This document shows, piece by piece, positions 45,964 through 56,494 of a stretch of 64,000 nucleotides of DNA; the first letter of the stretch is position 1; every line of letters starts with the position of its first letter. The notes below the pieces were generated by a model. That model saw nothing but the letters and a program-made list of their open reading frames with translations, had not been told where the DNA came from and ran no database searches. The position numbers were made by a program, and so were the translations under genes. Location: the NCBI RefSeq assembly GCF_021266465.1, contig NZ_CP089848.1:1612001-1676000 (forward strand). Reading direction: 5' to 3'. This stretch comes from Paralcaligenes sp. KSB-10 (GTDB taxonomy: Bacteria > Pseudomonadota > Gammaproteobacteria > Burkholderiales > Burkholderiaceae_B).

Positions 45964-46599
45964 TCAGGACTTGAGCCGGCGGGCAACCAGAAAAGTTTCC
46001 GAGGATTTATCGCGTGATGCCTTGGGTTTACGTTCGACTACCCGTTGAAAATGCTGTTTGAACGACTCCACAATTTGGGAAAAGCCACTGCCATGAAAAG
46101 CTTTGACTATAAGAGCGCCGTCCGGTTTGAGATGCTGGCAGGCAAATTCGAGGGCAAGATCGCAAACATGCTGGATTCGCGCCGAATCGGCCGAGCCTAC
46201 CCCAGATAGATTGGGGGCCATATCCGAGATTACAAGATCGATTTGCTGGTCGCCCACCAGTTTTTTTAGCTGGTCCAGCACCGCGTCATCGCGGAAATCT
46301 CCCAGGATGAACTCGACTCCCGCTATGGGCTCCATGGGCAGCAGGTCCAGCGCAATGATGCGGCCGTCTATGACTCCGCCCGCGCCGAGCAGGCGCTCAC
46401 GCGCTATCTGCGACCAACTTCCGGGCGCCGAGCCCAAATCAACCACGATATTACCGCGGCGCATCAATTTTTCGGTATCGAGAATTTCGGCCAATTTGAA
46501 GGCAGCCCGCGCCCGATATCCTTTTTGTTGCGCCATTTTGACGTAAGGATCGTTAATATGTTGTTGTATCCATTCTTTTGAAAATTTTTTTTTGGCCAT
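45964..46599 (-). CDS. rlmE: 23S rRNA 2'-O-ribose U2552 methyltransferase
   Basis: A 211-residue FtsJ/RrmJ enzyme that methylates U2552 in the A-loop of the large ribosomal subunit using S-adenosylmethionine. [12 protein letters not shown], the SAM site [15 protein letters not shown] (about 54-68), the catalytic-core segment [12 protein letters not shown] and [10 protein letters not shown] supply the K-D-K-E residues. It is upstream of ftsH on the same strand, as in many proteobacteria, and divergent from yhbY with only 17 bases between the start codons. Confidence 0.97.
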   Translation of the reverse strand: MAKKKFSKEWIQQHINDPYVKMAQQKGYRARAAFKLAEILDTEKLMRRGNIVVDLGSAPGSWSQIARERLLGAGGVIDGRIIALDLLPMEPIAGVEFILGDFRDDAVLDQLKKLVGDQQIDLVISDMAPNLSGVGSADSARIQHVCDLALEFACQHLKPDGALIVKAFHGSGFSQIVESFKQHFQRVVERKPKASRDKSSETFLVARRLKS

Positions 46600-46604
46600 T
46601 CCCG

Positions 46605-46610
46605 TACAAT
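46605..46610 (+). promoter_or_regulatory. TACAAT -10 element immediately upstream of yhbY
   Basis: TACAAT ends 6 bases before the yhbY ATG. A start site 6-7 bases downstream would coincide with the A of the ATG, predicting a leaderless or nearly leaderless mRNA. The AT-rich tract at 46578-46593 overlaps the first codons of rlmE. Confidence 0.45.
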
Positions 46611-46616
46611 CTCATT

Positions 46617-47195
46617 ATGCCAAAACTCGACATATCATCTCAAGAGCGTAGCGCCTTACGCGCCGCCGCCCACCCACTGCGCCCCGTCGTCCTGATCGGA
46701 GACCGGGGTTTGTCTGAATCCGTACTCAAAGAAATCGATCGCAACCTGAGCGCCCATCATCTTATCAAGGTGCGTGTCGGCGGAGAAGAGCGGGACGCGC
46801 GCGAAACCATGCTCGAGGCGATTTGCGAATCCTTGTCTTGCGCCCCGGTGCACCATTTGGGCAAAACCCTGATTATCTACCGCCCCGACGTAGAAGCCAT
46901 GCGCGCCCAGGCCGACGCGGTCAATGCCACACGTGCGCGACGCAAGCCGTCAGAGCCACACACCCCTAAGAAACAGGCCGCATCGGGCGTTACACGTACG
47001 CGCCGCACCGAAAAAGCCGAACGCGCCGCCAAAAAGGCAGAGCGCGACAATAATACAGTCTCGCCACGGGCGCGCCGTGCCGCCGCGGTCATAGCGGGTG
47101 ACAAACCCGCGCATGGCATCCCTCGCCGCAGCGGAAGCGCCTTGTCGCTGCGCGCGGGTGCGCGACGAACTGCCGGCCGCGGAGACAAACGCTAA
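46617..47195 (+). CDS. yhbY: CRM-domain RNA-binding protein YhbY
   Basis: A 192-residue protein. The first about 95 residues are a CRM/YhbY domain (SSQERSALRAAAHPLRPVV, then the GDRGLS loop, LIKVRVGGEE, and LGKTLIIYRP) that binds RNA and is associated with pre-50S ribosomal particles. The remaining about 95 residues are a basic, low-complexity extension rich in Arg, Lys and Ala that most YhbY proteins (about 97 residues) lack. ATG 46617 is chosen from homology; no ribosome-binding site precedes it. Confidence 0.93.
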   Translation: MPKLDISSQERSALRAAAHPLRPVVLIGDRGLSESVLKEIDRNLSAHHLIKVRVGGEERDARETMLEAICESLSCAPVHHLGKTLIIYRPDVEAMRAQADAVNATRARRKPSEPHTPKKQAASGVTRTRRTEKAERAAKKAERDNNTVSPRARRAAAVIAGDKPAHGIPRRSGSALSLRAGARRTAGRGDKR

Positions 47196-47252
47196 ACGCG
47201 GCAATCGCAGCGCCAGGCGCCAATGGCCGCGACAAAGCGGCCCTTCCCCGCA

Positions 47253-47729
47253 TCAGAGATAGCTGACTCCCAAAACTTCGTATTCACGAATGCCGGCCGG
47301 CGCCTTGACTTCGACCACATCGCCTTCACCCTTGCCGATCAGGGCACGCGCGACCGGACTGGAAACGGAAATCAGGTTGGAACGGATATCGGCTTCGACA
47401 TCGCCCACGATTTGATAGGTCACCCGTTCGCCGGATGCGAGGTCCTCGATTTCAACGGTAGCGCCGAACACCGCCTTGCCTTCTACATCGAGCGCGGATG
47501 GATCGATGATTTGCGCATTGGACAAGGTGCTTTCGAGCTCTTGAATGCGGCCTTCGACGAAGCCCTGGCGTTCGCGTGCGGCATCGTACTCGGCATTTTC
47601 GGAGAGGTCGCCTTGCGCGCGCGCTTCGGCAATGGCATTAATAACCTCGGGACGCTCGACAGTTTTCAAACGATGCAATTCTACTTGCAAGCGCTCAGCG
47701 CCGCGAGCGGTTAACGGGATCGCAGACAT
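47253..47729 (-). CDS. greA: Transcription elongation factor GreA
   Basis: A 158-residue GreA, full length. The N-terminal coiled coil carries [17 protein letters not shown] and the acidic tip [14 protein letters not shown] that enters the RNA polymerase secondary channel to trigger cleavage of backtracked RNA. The C-terminal FKBP-like domain contains [18 protein letters not shown]. It is convergent with yhbY, and the hairpin-rich spacer 47730-48011 lies upstream. Confidence 0.97.
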   Translation of the reverse strand: MSAIPLTARGAERLQVELHRLKTVERPEVINAIAEARAQGDLSENAEYDAARERQGFVEGRIQELESTLSNAQIIDPSALDVEGKAVFGATVEIEDLASGERVTYQIVGDVEADIRSNLISVSSPVARALIGKGEGDVVEVKAPAGIREYEVLGVSYL

Positions 47730-47756
47730 AATTTTCCTGAATAAAAAGTAAAAAGA

Positions 47757-47775
47757 CGCTCCTCACATAGGAGCG
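47757..47775 (-). terminator. Hairpin with T-rich tail upstream of greA
   Basis: On the minus strand CGCTCCT and AGGAGCG (7 bp, loop ATGTG) are followed by TCTTTTTACTTTTTATTC, an intrinsic-terminator pattern 28 bases before the greA start. It would insulate greA from upstream transcription or attenuate it. Confidence 0.6.
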
Positions 47776-47880
47776 CCTAATTAGTAATAAATACGTGGGC
47801 AGCTACAGACTGACCGATTTACGAGCCGGAAAGATGTGCTGGTTTTTTAGCTATGGCAGCTTTGACTCGGCTCAAAATAA

Positions 47881-47906
47881 ATCCCCGGCTCGGTAGAACC
47901 GGGGAT
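47881..47906 (-). terminator. Intrinsic terminator downstream of the rutG-like gene
   Basis: On the minus strand ATCCCCGG and CCGGGGAT (8 bp, 10-base loop) are followed by TTATTTT. It lies about 106 bases beyond the end of the permease gene. Confidence 0.65.
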
Positions 47907-47954
47907 GTGAAGCTATTGTCGGCAATGTTGGAGTAAATTGCAAGCTCCACCATC

Positions 47955-47982
47955 TATTTATAAGGGTTTTCCCTTATAAATA
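47955..47982. repeat. Perfect 12-bp inverted repeat with TTTT loop
   Basis: TATTTATAAGGG and CCCTTATAAATA flank TTTT, a 12-bp perfect dyad rich in A and T, 29 bases beyond the permease stop. It may form an RNA hairpin or serve as a protein-binding dyad. Confidence 0.6.
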
Positions 47983-48011
47983 TACCTAAGATCATGAAAA
48001 AAAACAAGTTT

Positions 48012-49343
48012 TCAGGCTTTTTTCGGCCCTCGACCATGCCCCAATTTCAGCAATGCATACAAAATGATGGAGCCGAAGGTGGCTGTGCCTATGCCATCGA
48101 GCCTGAAAGCGCCGAATTGCAGGGAAAAATTCCCCGCCCCCAGAATCAGGGTAACCGCAGCGACGATCAAGTTGCGGTTATCGCTGAAATCGACCTGATT
48201 CACGACCCAGATCCGCGCTCCGGCAATAGCGATCAGGCCAAATACCACGACCGACATGCCGCCCAGAACCGGGCCAGGTATGGTTTGAATCAAGGCACCG
48301 AATTTGGGCGAAAAACCCAGCAAAATGGCCACGACGGCCGCGATCACGAATACCAGTGTGGAATAAATTCGCGTCACGGTCATCACGCCAATGTTTTCAG
48401 CATAGGTCGTCACACCCGTGCCCCCGAACGCTCCGGAAATCATGGTTGCCACGCCGTCTCCCACGAATGCCCGGCCCAGGTAAACATCCAGGTTTTTACC
48501 CGTCATGGCGCTGACCGCCTTGATGTGCCCCAGGTTTTCCGCCACCAATATCACGGCGACCGGCACAATCACGCTCATGGCATGAACACTGAACACAGGC
48601 GACTGAAACCGGGGCAAGCCCAACCATGCCGCCGCAGACACGGCGCTGAAATCGATCGGGCGCCCAAAACCCAGGCCATTGGTCAACACGGCATACAGCG
48701 CGCATGCCAGCAGCAAGCCCACCAGAATCAGCAGTCGCTGCATGGTGCCGCGGGCATATACGGCGACTCCCCCCACACACAGAACCGTCACCAGCGCCAT
48801 CAATGCATCAAAAGTGCTGCCGCCCATGGCGCCCTTGGCGGCAATAGGAGCCAGGTTCAATCCGATCACGGCCACAATCGCACCGGTGACCACAGGCGGC
48901 ATCAAGGCGTCGATCCAGCCGGCACCTCCGCCAGACCGGACATTCAGCCACCAGACCAGGCAGCCTATCAGGGTATAGACCAGGCCGCAGGCGATGATTG
49001 CACCGAGAGCCAGGCCTATATTGCCGTTGGCGCCTGCCCCGGCGTAGCCGGTCACGGCGATCACCCCGCCAATGAATGCAAAGCTCGACCCCAGATAGCT
49101 GGGAACCCGCCCGCCCACGAATAAAAAGAACACCAGCGTGCCTATGCCCGACATAAGGATGGCAACATTGGTATCGAACCCCATGAGCAAAGGAGCCAGG
49201 ATGGTCGAACCGAACATCGCCACCACGTGCTGCGCACCCATGGCTATACTTTGAGTCCACGACAATCGCTCGTCGGGCTGTACCACCAGGCCCTGGGAGC
49301 CGCCGGGCACTTGACGCCAACGGGGAAAGTACGAATTGAACAT
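48012..49343 (-). CDS. RutG/UraA-type pyrimidine permease (NCS2 family)
   Basis: A 443-residue NCS2 nucleobase transporter with about 14 helices. It is closely similar to RutG: an N-terminal VVQPDERLSWTQSIAMGAQH segment, the SYLGSSFAFIG stretch, the motif VAENLGHIKAVSAMTG and the conserved GDGVATMISGAFGGTGVTTY. It probably imports uracil or related pyrimidines, driven by protons. ATG 49343 with AAGG 8 bases upstream is chosen over an ATG 57 bases earlier. No other rut genes are near, so a general uracil scavenging role is likely. Confidence 0.87.
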   Translation of the reverse strand: MFNSYFPRWRQVPGGSQGLVVQPDERLSWTQSIAMGAQHVVAMFGSTILAPLLMGFDTNVAILMSGIGTLVFFLFVGGRVPSYLGSSFAFIGGVIAVTGYAGAGANGNIGLALGAIIACGLVYTLIGCLVWWLNVRSGGGAGWIDALMPPVVTGAIVAVIGLNLAPIAAKGAMGGSTFDALMALVTVLCVGGVAVYARGTMQRLLILVGLLLACALYAVLTNGLGFGRPIDFSAVSAAAWLGLPRFQSPVFSVHAMSVIVPVAVILVAENLGHIKAVSAMTGKNLDVYLGRAFVGDGVATMISGAFGGTGVTTYAENIGVMTVTRIYSTLVFVIAAVVAILLGFSPKFGALIQTIPGPVLGGMSVVVFGLIAIAGARIWVVNQVDFSDNRNLIVAAVTLILGAGNFSLQFGAFRLDGIGTATFGSIILYALLKLGHGRGPKKA

Positions 49344-49474
49344 GTCGCGGCCTTGTAAGGATTTAAAGGATTCACTGAGGCGAGAGTGTACGTTTCGCAT
49401 GCCCCCGGCGGCAAGATTTATATGATTTACACGGCAGCCACCCAGATCGGCCGTTTACAATCTCACGAAACCCG

Positions 49475-49915
49475 ATGAAAAAACATTCAACAATCAAACC
49501 GGCGCCAAGCACCTGCCCTTGCGGCGGATTCAATGGAAGCACCGCTTACGCCCAGTGCTGCCAACCCTATATCGACGGCACTCGTCACGCGCCCACCGCC
49601 GAGCAACTGATGCGCTCGCGCTATACGGCATATACGCTCGGCGAGGCAGCCTACATCCTGTCCACCTGGCATGAGTCCACGCGTCCACAGCAACTCGATC
49701 TGGAGCCACCCGGGGCTCCTCATGGGGTACGCTGGCTTGGCCTGAGGGTACACAACCATAGCCAGCCCAGCGAAAATCAGTCGCAGGTGGAGTTCACGGC
49801 GCGCTATCGCGAAGCCGGCCGGGCCCATCGCCTCAAAGAAAAAAGCCGTTTTGTGCGAGAGAACCAGCAGTGGTTCTATGTCGACGGCGAAATAGAGCCC
49901 GATCCCGGATCCTGA
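49475..49915 (+). CDS. YchJ/UPF0225 family protein
   Basis: A 146-residue protein. The N-terminus CPCGGFNGSTAYAQCCQPYI, with cysteines arranged as in SEC-C-like metal-binding motifs, and AEQLMRSRYTAY are the YchJ family hallmarks. The rest is an NTF2-like fold (WLGLRVHNHS, VEFTARYREAGRAHRLKEKS). Its biochemical function is not established. It is divergent from the permease gene (131-base spacer) and convergent with the dehydrogenase gene. Confidence 0.9.
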   Translation: MKKHSTIKPAPSTCPCGGFNGSTAYAQCCQPYIDGTRHAPTAEQLMRSRYTAYTLGEAAYILSTWHESTRPQQLDLEPPGAPHGVRWLGLRVHNHSQPSENQSQVEFTARYREAGRAHRLKEKSRFVRENQQWFYVDGEIEPDPGS

Positions 49916-49988
49916 ACCGACAGATCCGAACGGAAACAAAAAACTCGACTCAGGCGCCCGGCACGAGGCGCCAAACGTAATTTTCCGT

Positions 49989-50747
49989 TTACCGGGTTTG
50001 TCGCGGCTTGCGCTTGCGGCGCGCCGCAAAATAATCGTACAGACGATCGGGCACGACGCGCAGGAGTCGCGCCACCCAGCCCATTTGCCATGGAATGACA
50101 ATATAAGACAGGCCCCGATCGATAGCCCGCACGGCTTCCCGGGCGAATTGGCCCACGGGCATCAAAAAAGGCATTTTGTACGGATTATGGGCCGTCATGG
50201 GCGTCTGGATAAAGCCCGGGGCCAGGGTGACCACCTTGACCCCCGACAGGCTCAACTCGACCCTCAAGCTTTCGCAGTAATTTCTAACCGCCGCTTTCGA
50301 CGCGCTGTAAGCACCGGCCCCCGGCAAGCCGCGTACCGCGGCCACGCTGGCAACGCCTACCAGCCGTCCCTGGCCGCGCTTTTTCATTGAAGCGATAAAC
50401 GGCTCGAAAGTCGCCACGGTGGCGTTCAGATTGGTGGCGATAATCGACTCGAAGACCTGGTAGTCGTCCAGCTCTTCCGTTGAGGTGCCGACGCTGATTC
50501 CCGCGCTGGCTATCACGACATCGACATCGCCGGCCGCCAGAAAATCGATCGCCGCAGCATGCAATGCCTGCCGGTCGCGAACATCGAGCACATAGATGCG
50601 ATGCTCGCCCGGCAGAGAGGCCTCGAGGGCTTGCAAGGCATCTTCCCGGCGGCCCAGCAAGGCCAGTTGCGCCCCGCGATGCGCATAAACCGAAGCCAGC
50701 GCAGCTCCTATGCCGCTGCTGGCGCCGGTGATGAACACGCGAGTCAT
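49989..50747 (-). CDS. Short-chain dehydrogenase/reductase
   Basis: A 252-residue classical SDR. TGASSGIGAALA (about 7-18) binds the dinucleotide, the NAG-equivalent is ASAG, and the catalytic Ser/Tyr/Lys lie in VASVAAVRGLPGAGAYSASKAA (Y..K visible). The C-terminus has a membrane-associating, positively charged tail (YDYFAARRKRKPRQTR). The substrate is unknown. ATG 50747 follows the carB stop by 43 bases, so it may be the last gene of the car operon. An imperfect GGCGCC/GGCGCC hairpin (49953-49972) lies beyond its end. Confidence 0.88.
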   Translation of the reverse strand: MTRVFITGASSGIGAALASVYAHRGAQLALLGRREDALQALEASLPGEHRIYVLDVRDRQALHAAAIDFLAAGDVDVVIASAGISVGTSTEELDDYQVFESIIATNLNATVATFEPFIASMKKRGQGRLVGVASVAAVRGLPGAGAYSASKAAVRNYCESLRVELSLSGVKVVTLAPGFIQTPMTAHNPYKMPFLMPVGQFAREAVRAIDRGLSYIVIPWQMGWVARLLRVVPDRLYDYFAARRKRKPRQTR

Positions 50748-50790
50748 CGAGCACCCGTTGCAACGGCCCGCACGCACCGGGCCGCATTCA

Positions 50791-53700
50791 TCAATGAGTC
50801 CGCAACGAGGCGTGCAGATCCTGCAGGGAATACACTTTCAGCCCGCCGCCGCGCCGAATGTACTGCAGGCCCTCGACGGCGGCGCTGGCCCCGGCGATTG
50901 TCGTGAAGAACGTTACCCGCGACGCCAGCGCATGAGTACGTATCATGCGTGAATCGGCAATCGCGTTGCGGCGCTCTTCGACAGTATTGATGACCAGCGA
51001 GATTTCGCCGTTCTTGATCATGTCGACGATGTGAGGGCGCCCCTCGGTGACTTTGTTGACGACTTGCACCGGCAGGCCCGCGGCTTCAATGGCCGCCGCC
51101 GTACCGCGCGTGGCAACCACTTTGAAACCCAGCTCGACCAGGCCGCGGGCAACCTCGACCGCACGAGGCTTGTCTTGTGTGCGGACGCTGATGAACACCA
51201 CGCCGGATTCGGGCAATTGCACTCCTGCCGCCAACTGCGATTTGACGAAGGCCTCGCCAAAGCTTTCGCCTACGCCCATTACTTCGCCGGTCGATTTCAT
51301 TTCAGGCCCGAGAATGGTGTCGACGCCGGGGAACTTGACGAAGGGGAATACCGCTTCCTTGACCGCAAAATAAGGCAGCTTGGTTTCGTTGATCACGCCT
51401 TGCTCGGCAAGTGTCTTGCCGGCCATGGCGCGCGCCGCAATCTTGGCCAGCTGCAAGCCCGTTGCCTTCGACACGAAAGGCACCGTGCGAGAAGCGCGAG
51501 GATTGACTTCCAGCACATATACATCGCCATCCTGAATGGCAAACTGAACGTTCATCAATCCTTTGACCTTGAGCGCCCGGGCCATCAGCGAGGTCTGGCG
51601 CTTGATCTCCGCGATGACCTCTTGCGACAGAGAATAAGGCGGCAGGCTGCAAGCCGAATCGCCCGAATGCACCCCCGCCTGCTCGATGTGTTCCATCACG
51701 CCGCCAATGAATACTCCTTCGTCATCGGCCAGGCAATCGACATCGACCTCGGTGGCATTGTTCAGGAAATGGTCCAGCAGCACCGGAGAATCGTTGCTGA
51801 CCTTCACCGCCTCGCGCATGTAACGCTCAAGATCCTGCTGTTCATGCACGATTTCCATGGCACGGCCGCCCAGCACATAACTGGGGCGTACGACCAGCGG
51901 GTAGCCGATTTCCGCCGCATGCGCGAGGGCTTCCCCTTCGGTGCGTGCCGTACGGTTGGGCGGCTGACGCAAGCCCAGTTTGGTCAGAAGCTTCTGGAAC
52001 CGCTCGCGATCTTCGGCAACATCGATCGATTCCGGACTGGTGCCGATAATAGGCACGCCATTGGCCTCGAGGGCGCGCGCCAGCTTGAGCGGCGTCTGGC
52101 CGCCGTACTGGACAATCATGCCCACGGGATTTTCCTTGTGCACGATTTCAAGCACGTCTTCGAGCGTCAAGGGCTCGAAATACAAGCGATCCGATGTATC
52201 GTAATCGGTCGATACGGTTTCGGGATTGCAGTTGACCATGATGGTTTCATAGCCGTCCGCACGCAGTGCCAGCGCGGCATGGACGCAGCAGTAGTCGAAC
52301 TCGATGCCCTGTCCGATCCGGTTCGGGCCGCCGCCCAGCACAATGATTTTCTTGCGATCGGTAGGCGCCGCTTCGCACTCTTCCTCATAGGTGGAGTACA
52401 TGTACGCGGTACGGGTTGAAAACTCGGCGGCGCAGGTATCCACCCGTTTGTACACGGGACGTACACCCAACTGGTGACGCAGCTTGCGTACCTCAGCCTC
52501 GGACGTATCGAGCAGAAATGCCAAACGGCGATCGGAAAAACCATGGCGTTTAAGTTCCAGGATGGTTTGATGATCGAGTTCAGCCAGTGTTTTCTGTTCA
52601 AGCGCCAGTTCGATATCGACGATTTCCTTGATTTGGGCCAAAAACCACGGATCGATACGGGTCAGGGCATGGACTTCTTCCAGGCTGAAGCCTTGCGCAA
52701 ATGCATCGCCCACGTACCAGATCCGCTCGGGGCCGGGCTCGCCCAGCTCGACCTGCAATTTTTCACGATCGGTGGTTTTCTGATTCAAGCCGTCCACGCC
52801 GACTTCCAGGCCGCGCAGCGCTTTCTGGAAAGACTCCTGGAACGTACGCCCAATCGCCATGACTTCGCCCACAGACTTCATCTGCGTCGTCAGGCGTGAA
52901 TCGGCCTGGGGAAATTTTTCGAACGCAAAGCGCGGCACTTTTGTGACCACATAATCGATCGAAGGCTCGAATGACGCAGGCGTAGCTCCGCCCGTGATTT
53001 CATTTTTGAGCTCGTCCAGCGTATAACCCACGGCCAGCCGCGCCGCAACCTTGGCGATCGGAAAGCCGGTGGCCTTCGAGGCCAGCGCCGACGAACGGGA
53101 CACACGCGGATTCATTTCAATCACGATCATGCGGCCGTTTTCCGGATTGACGGCAAACTGCACGTTGGAACCACCCGTATCGACGCCGATTTCGCGCAGC
53201 ACCGCGATCGAGGCGTTGCGCATGATTTGATATTCTTTATCAGTCAGGGTTTGCGCCGGGGCCACAGTAATCGAATCGCCGGTATGCACGCCCATGGGGT
53301 CCAGGTTTTCGATGGAGCAGACAATAATGCAGTTGTCGGCCTTGTCGCGCACGACTTCCATCTCGTATTCCTTCCAGCCCAGCAAGGACTCCTCGATCAG
53401 GAGCTCATTGGTAGGCGAGGCTTCCAGGCCGCGACGGCAAATCGTTTCGAACTCTTCCGGGTTATAGGCAATTCCGCCCCCGGATCCGCCCATTGTGAAG
53501 CTCGGGCGGATTACCACCGGAAAACCCGAGGTTTCGGCGTCCATGGCAATGCGGCGCTGCACTTCCCAGGCCTCATCCATGGAATGAGCCACACCCGACT
53601 TGGCCGACTCAAGACCGATGGAGGTCATGGCCTGCTTGAATTTCTGACGGTCTTCGGCTTTCTCGATAGCGTGCTCGTTTGCGCCGATGAGTTCGACCCC

Positions 53701-54033
53701 ATGCTTCTCAAGCACCCCATGGCGTGCCAGGTCGAGCGCGCAATTCAAGGCCGTTTGCCCACCCATGGTGGGCAACAGGGCATCGGGTTTTTCGCGTTCG
53801 ATGATTTTTTCGACCACCTGCCACGTGATGGGCTCGATGTAGGTTACATCGGCGGTTTCAGGGTCGGTCATGATGGTGGCAGGATTGCTGTTCACCAGTA
53901 TGGTGCGATAACCCTCGTCTTTCAGGGCCTTGCAGGCCTGGGCCCCTGAATAGTCGAATTCGCAGGCCTGGCCGATAATGATCGGGCCGGCGCCAATAAT
54001 AAGAATGCTTTGTATGTCTGTACGCTTGGGCAT
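50791..54033 (-). CDS. carB: Carbamoyl-phosphate synthase, large subunit
   Basis: A 1080-residue CarB with the two tandem ATP-grasp halves. [20 protein letters not shown] is the canonical start, and [15 protein letters not shown] and [14 protein letters not shown] are the two glycine loops. The C-terminal MGS-like allosteric domain (about 940-1080) binds UMP/ornithine. It makes carbamoyl phosphate for arginine and pyrimidines from bicarbonate, ATP and the ammonia channelled from CarA. It begins 4 bases after the carA stop. Confidence 0.98.
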   Translation of the reverse strand: MPKRTDIQSILIIGAGPIIIGQACEFDYSGAQACKALKDEGYRTILVNSNPATIMTDPETADVTYIEPITWQVVEKIIEREKPDALLPTMGGQTALNCALDLARHGVLEKHGVELIGANEHAIEKAEDRQKFKQAMTSIGLESAKSGVAHSMDEAWEVQRRIAMDAETSGFPVVIRPSFTMGGSGGGIAYNPEEFETICRRGLEASPTNELLIEESLLGWKEYEMEVVRDKADNCIIVCSIENLDPMGVHTGDSITVAPAQTLTDKEYQIMRNASIAVLREIGVDTGGSNVQFAVNPENGRMIVIEMNPRVSRSSALASKATGFPIAKVAARLAVGYTLDELKNEITGGATPASFEPSIDYVVTKVPRFAFEKFPQADSRLTTQMKSVGEVMAIGRTFQESFQKALRGLEVGVDGLNQKTTDREKLQVELGEPGPERIWYVGDAFAQGFSLEEVHALTRIDPWFLAQIKEIVDIELALEQKTLAELDHQTILELKRHGFSDRRLAFLLDTSEAEVRKLRHQLGVRPVYKRVDTCAAEFSTRTAYMYSTYEEECEAAPTDRKKIIVLGGGPNRIGQGIEFDYCCVHAALALRADGYETIMVNCNPETVSTDYDTSDRLYFEPLTLEDVLEIVHKENPVGMIVQYGGQTPLKLARALEANGVPIIGTSPESIDVAEDRERFQKLLTKLGLRQPPNRTARTEGEALAHAAEIGYPLVVRPSYVLGGRAMEIVHEQQDLERYMREAVKVSNDSPVLLDHFLNNATEVDVDCLADDEGVFIGGVMEHIEQAGVHSGDSACSLPPYSLSQEVIAEIKRQTSLMARALKVKGLMNVQFAIQDGDVYVLEVNPRASRTVPFVSKATGLQLAKIAARAMAGKTLAEQGVINETKLPYFAVKEAVFPFVKFPGVDTILGPEMKSTGEVMGVGESFGEAFVKSQLAAGVQLPESGVVFISVRTQDKPRAVEVARGLVELGFKVVATRGTAAAIEAAGLPVQVVNKVTEGRPHIVDMIKNGEISLVINTVEERRNAIADSRMIRTHALASRVTFFTTIAGASAAVEGLQYIRRGGGLKVYSLQDLHASLRTH

Positions 54034-54037
54034 AATG

Positions 54038-55198
54038 CTAGATCTGGTTCTGTCCGGCCATAAGGCTTATGAATTTATCGAATAACACCACAATATCGTG
54101 GGGGCCGGGGCTGGCTTCGGGATGGCCCTGGAAGCAGAATGCAGGGCAATCAGTCAGCTCGAAGCCTTGCAGCGTGCCGTCGAACAACGATACATGGGTA
54201 ACGCGCACATTGGCCGGCAAGGAAGCGGGATCAACCGCAAAGCCATGATTCTGGCTGGTAATGAACACACGGCCGGAGCTCAATTCCTGGACTGGATGGT
54301 TGGCGCCATGGTGGCCTGTTTTCATTTTGATGGTTTTGCCGCCCAGTGCCAGGCCCATGATCTGCTGGCCGAGGCAGATTCCGAACAAGGGGATCTTTTT
54401 GGCATATGCAGCCTTGGTCGTTTCAATGGCATAGTCGCAGGGCTCCGGATCGCCAGGCCCGTTCGACAAAAACAGTCCGTCGGGTTTGAGCGCCAGCACA
54501 TCGGCCACGGGCATTTGAGCGGGCACGACCGTAATGCGGCAACCCCGATCCGCCATCAGGCGCAAGATATTGGTTTTAACGCCGAAATCGTAAGCCACCA
54601 CATGATATTTGCCGGATGCGGGTCGGCTAAAGCCCTGCCCAAGCTGCCAGGTGCCTTCTTGCCACGGTTCGGAGTTTTTTATGGAAACCACTTTGGCCAG
54701 GTCTTGCCCGGACATGCCCGGAAACCCCTGCGCCAGCTTGACTGCGCGTTCCGCGTCGGATCCCACCAGGATGCATGCGCCCTGCGCACCACCCTCGCGC
54801 AAGATACGGGTAAGTTTGCGGGTATCGACACCCGCGATCGCCACGACGCCCTGCGCTTTCAGGTAATCGGGCAGGGACTGCGTGGCCCGGAAACTGGAAA
54901 CCCGCAGGGAGCAGTCCCGAACCACCAGGCCCGCGGCGTGAACACGGGACGACTCGACGTCTTCGGCGTTCACGCCGGTATTCCCGATATGAGGGTAAGT
55001 CAAGGTAACAATTTGGCCGCTGTAGCTGGGGTCGGTCAGGATTTCCTGATAACCCGTCATGGCGGTGTTGAAAACAACCTCGGCGACGGAATGGCCATCG
55101 GCGCCGATAGAGACACCCTTGAAGATGGTACCGTCCGCCAAAGCTAGGATTGCAGGAGGAAACGCAGCGGATCCCTCGGGAAAAAGTGACGGCAGCAC
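54038..55198 (-). CDS. carA: Carbamoyl-phosphate synthase, small (glutaminase) subunit
   Basis: A 386-residue CarA. The N-terminal domain contains [18 protein letters not shown]. The glutaminase domain has the nucleophile Cys in [17 protein letters not shown], the His-Glu pair in [13 protein letters not shown], and [12 protein letters not shown]. It supplies ammonia to CarB. The upstream 166 bases separate it from the divergent transaldolase gene and hold both promoters; no attenuator or riboswitch was recognised there. Confidence 0.97.
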   Translation of the reverse strand: MLPSLFPEGSAAFPPAILALADGTIFKGVSIGADGHSVAEVVFNTAMTGYQEILTDPSYSGQIVTLTYPHIGNTGVNAEDVESSRVHAAGLVVRDCSLRVSSFRATQSLPDYLKAQGVVAIAGVDTRKLTRILREGGAQGACILVGSDAERAVKLAQGFPGMSGQDLAKVVSIKNSEPWQEGTWQLGQGFSRPASGKYHVVAYDFGVKTNILRLMADRGCRITVVPAQMPVADVLALKPDGLFLSNGPGDPEPCDYAIETTKAAYAKKIPLFGICLGQQIMGLALGGKTIKMKTGHHGANHPVQELSSGRVFITSQNHGFAVDPASLPANVRVTHVSLFDGTLQGFELTDCPAFCFQGHPEASPGPHDIVVLFDKFISLMAGQNQI

Positions 55199-55364
55199 AG
55201 TAAACCCCGGTTATAAAGTCAATAAGTAAACCTTGGGATTATACCTTGAGACACGATTTGGGCGACAATCGAGGTCCGAACAGGGCCTATATTGCTATAT
55301 TGAGCAGTAACCGAAAATCACCCACAATGGCCGCAGCGCCTTTTTACCTTCTACTCTCATAAAT

Positions 55365-56327
55365 ATGCCAAGCCAACTCGATTCCTTGCGTCTTTACACC
55401 ACGGTAGTTGCCGATACCGGCGACTTTGAAACCATGAGCAAGCATCGGCCGACCGATGCCACGACCAATCCGTCATTGATTTTCAAAGCCATACAGAAAG
55501 ACGCCTACCGGCCGCTGCTCGACAAAGTGGTCACCGATCACCCGAGCGCCTCGGTTACCGAACAAGGCAATCGCCTGCTGGTGGCCTTTGGCCTGGAAAT
55601 CCTCAATATAGTGCCCGGACGTGTTTCAACCGAGGTGGATGCCCGGCTTTCCTTCGATACCAAGGCCACCCTCGAACGCGCCCGCCACCTGATCGATCTG
55701 TATCGCCTGGCGGGCATTCCGCGCGAACGGGTCTTGATCAAAATCGCCGCTACCTGGGAAGGAATACAGGCGGCACGGATACTGCAAACAGAGGGAATCC
55801 GCTGCAACCTGACGCTTATGTTCTCCAAGCCCCAGGCCTACGCCTGCGCCGACGCCAAGGTCCAGCTGATTTCGCCGTTTGTCGGCCGAATTTACGACTG
55901 GCACAAAAAAGCCGCCGGCGAACACTGGGACGAGGCAGCCAACTCGGGCAAGAACGATCCGGGCGTACAGTCGGTCAGCCAAATCTACGATTACTACAAG
56001 GCCCACGATATTGCCACGGAAATCATGGGGGCCAGCTTTCGCAACCTTGGCCAGATCCTGGCGCTGGCCGGCTGCGACCTCCTGACCATCAGCCCGGAAT
56101 TGCTCGGCCTGCTGGCCGGCAGCAATGAACCGGTTACACCGCAGCTCGATGCCGCACAATCCAGGAAGAACCCGCCACCGCTGGCTATCAGCAACGAAAT
56201 CGCCTTCCGCACGGAACTCAATCAAGATGCAATGGCTACCGAAAAGCTGGCCGAAGGCATACGCCTGTTTGCCGCCGATGCCGTCAAGCTGGATGCACTC
56301 ATCGAGCAGGCGCGCCAGTGTCTTTGA
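55365..56327 (+). CDS. tal: Transaldolase
   Basis: A 320-residue TalB-type transaldolase of the pentose phosphate pathway, moving a dihydroxyacetone unit between sedoheptulose-7-phosphate and glyceraldehyde-3-phosphate. [13 protein letters not shown] near residue 30, the Schiff-base Lys in [11 protein letters not shown] (about residue 125-135) and CNLTLMFS are typical. Length equals the usual 317-320. The 167 bases after its stop hold no recognised gene or strong terminator; only the short palindrome GAGGGCCCTC is notable. Confidence 0.96.
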   Translation: MPSQLDSLRLYTTVVADTGDFETMSKHRPTDATTNPSLIFKAIQKDAYRPLLDKVVTDHPSASVTEQGNRLLVAFGLEILNIVPGRVSTEVDARLSFDTKATLERARHLIDLYRLAGIPRERVLIKIAATWEGIQAARILQTEGIRCNLTLMFSKPQAYACADAKVQLISPFVGRIYDWHKKAAGEHWDEAANSGKNDPGVQSVSQIYDYYKAHDIATEIMGASFRNLGQILALAGCDLLTISPELLGLLAGSNEPVTPQLDAAQSRKNPPPLAISNEIAFRTELNQDAMATEKLAEGIRLFAADAVKLDALIEQARQCL

Positions 56328-56494
56328 ATTGAACGGACGGGCTCATACGGGCAGGTGTAGCGGCCCAAGCCTGTGTCGGAAAACAAGGGAGCGGTTTTCT
56401 GAACGCCGAATGACGGCCACGAGGGCCCTCTCTACGCTACCGTCTATTGACGTCCAAGACAGTATCTACCACCATGCCGGCCTTCCTCAAGCCT

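Noticed and set aside
51031-52419. A 462-codon open frame opposite carB
   Set aside because: Antisense to conserved carB; composition is that of a complementary frame.
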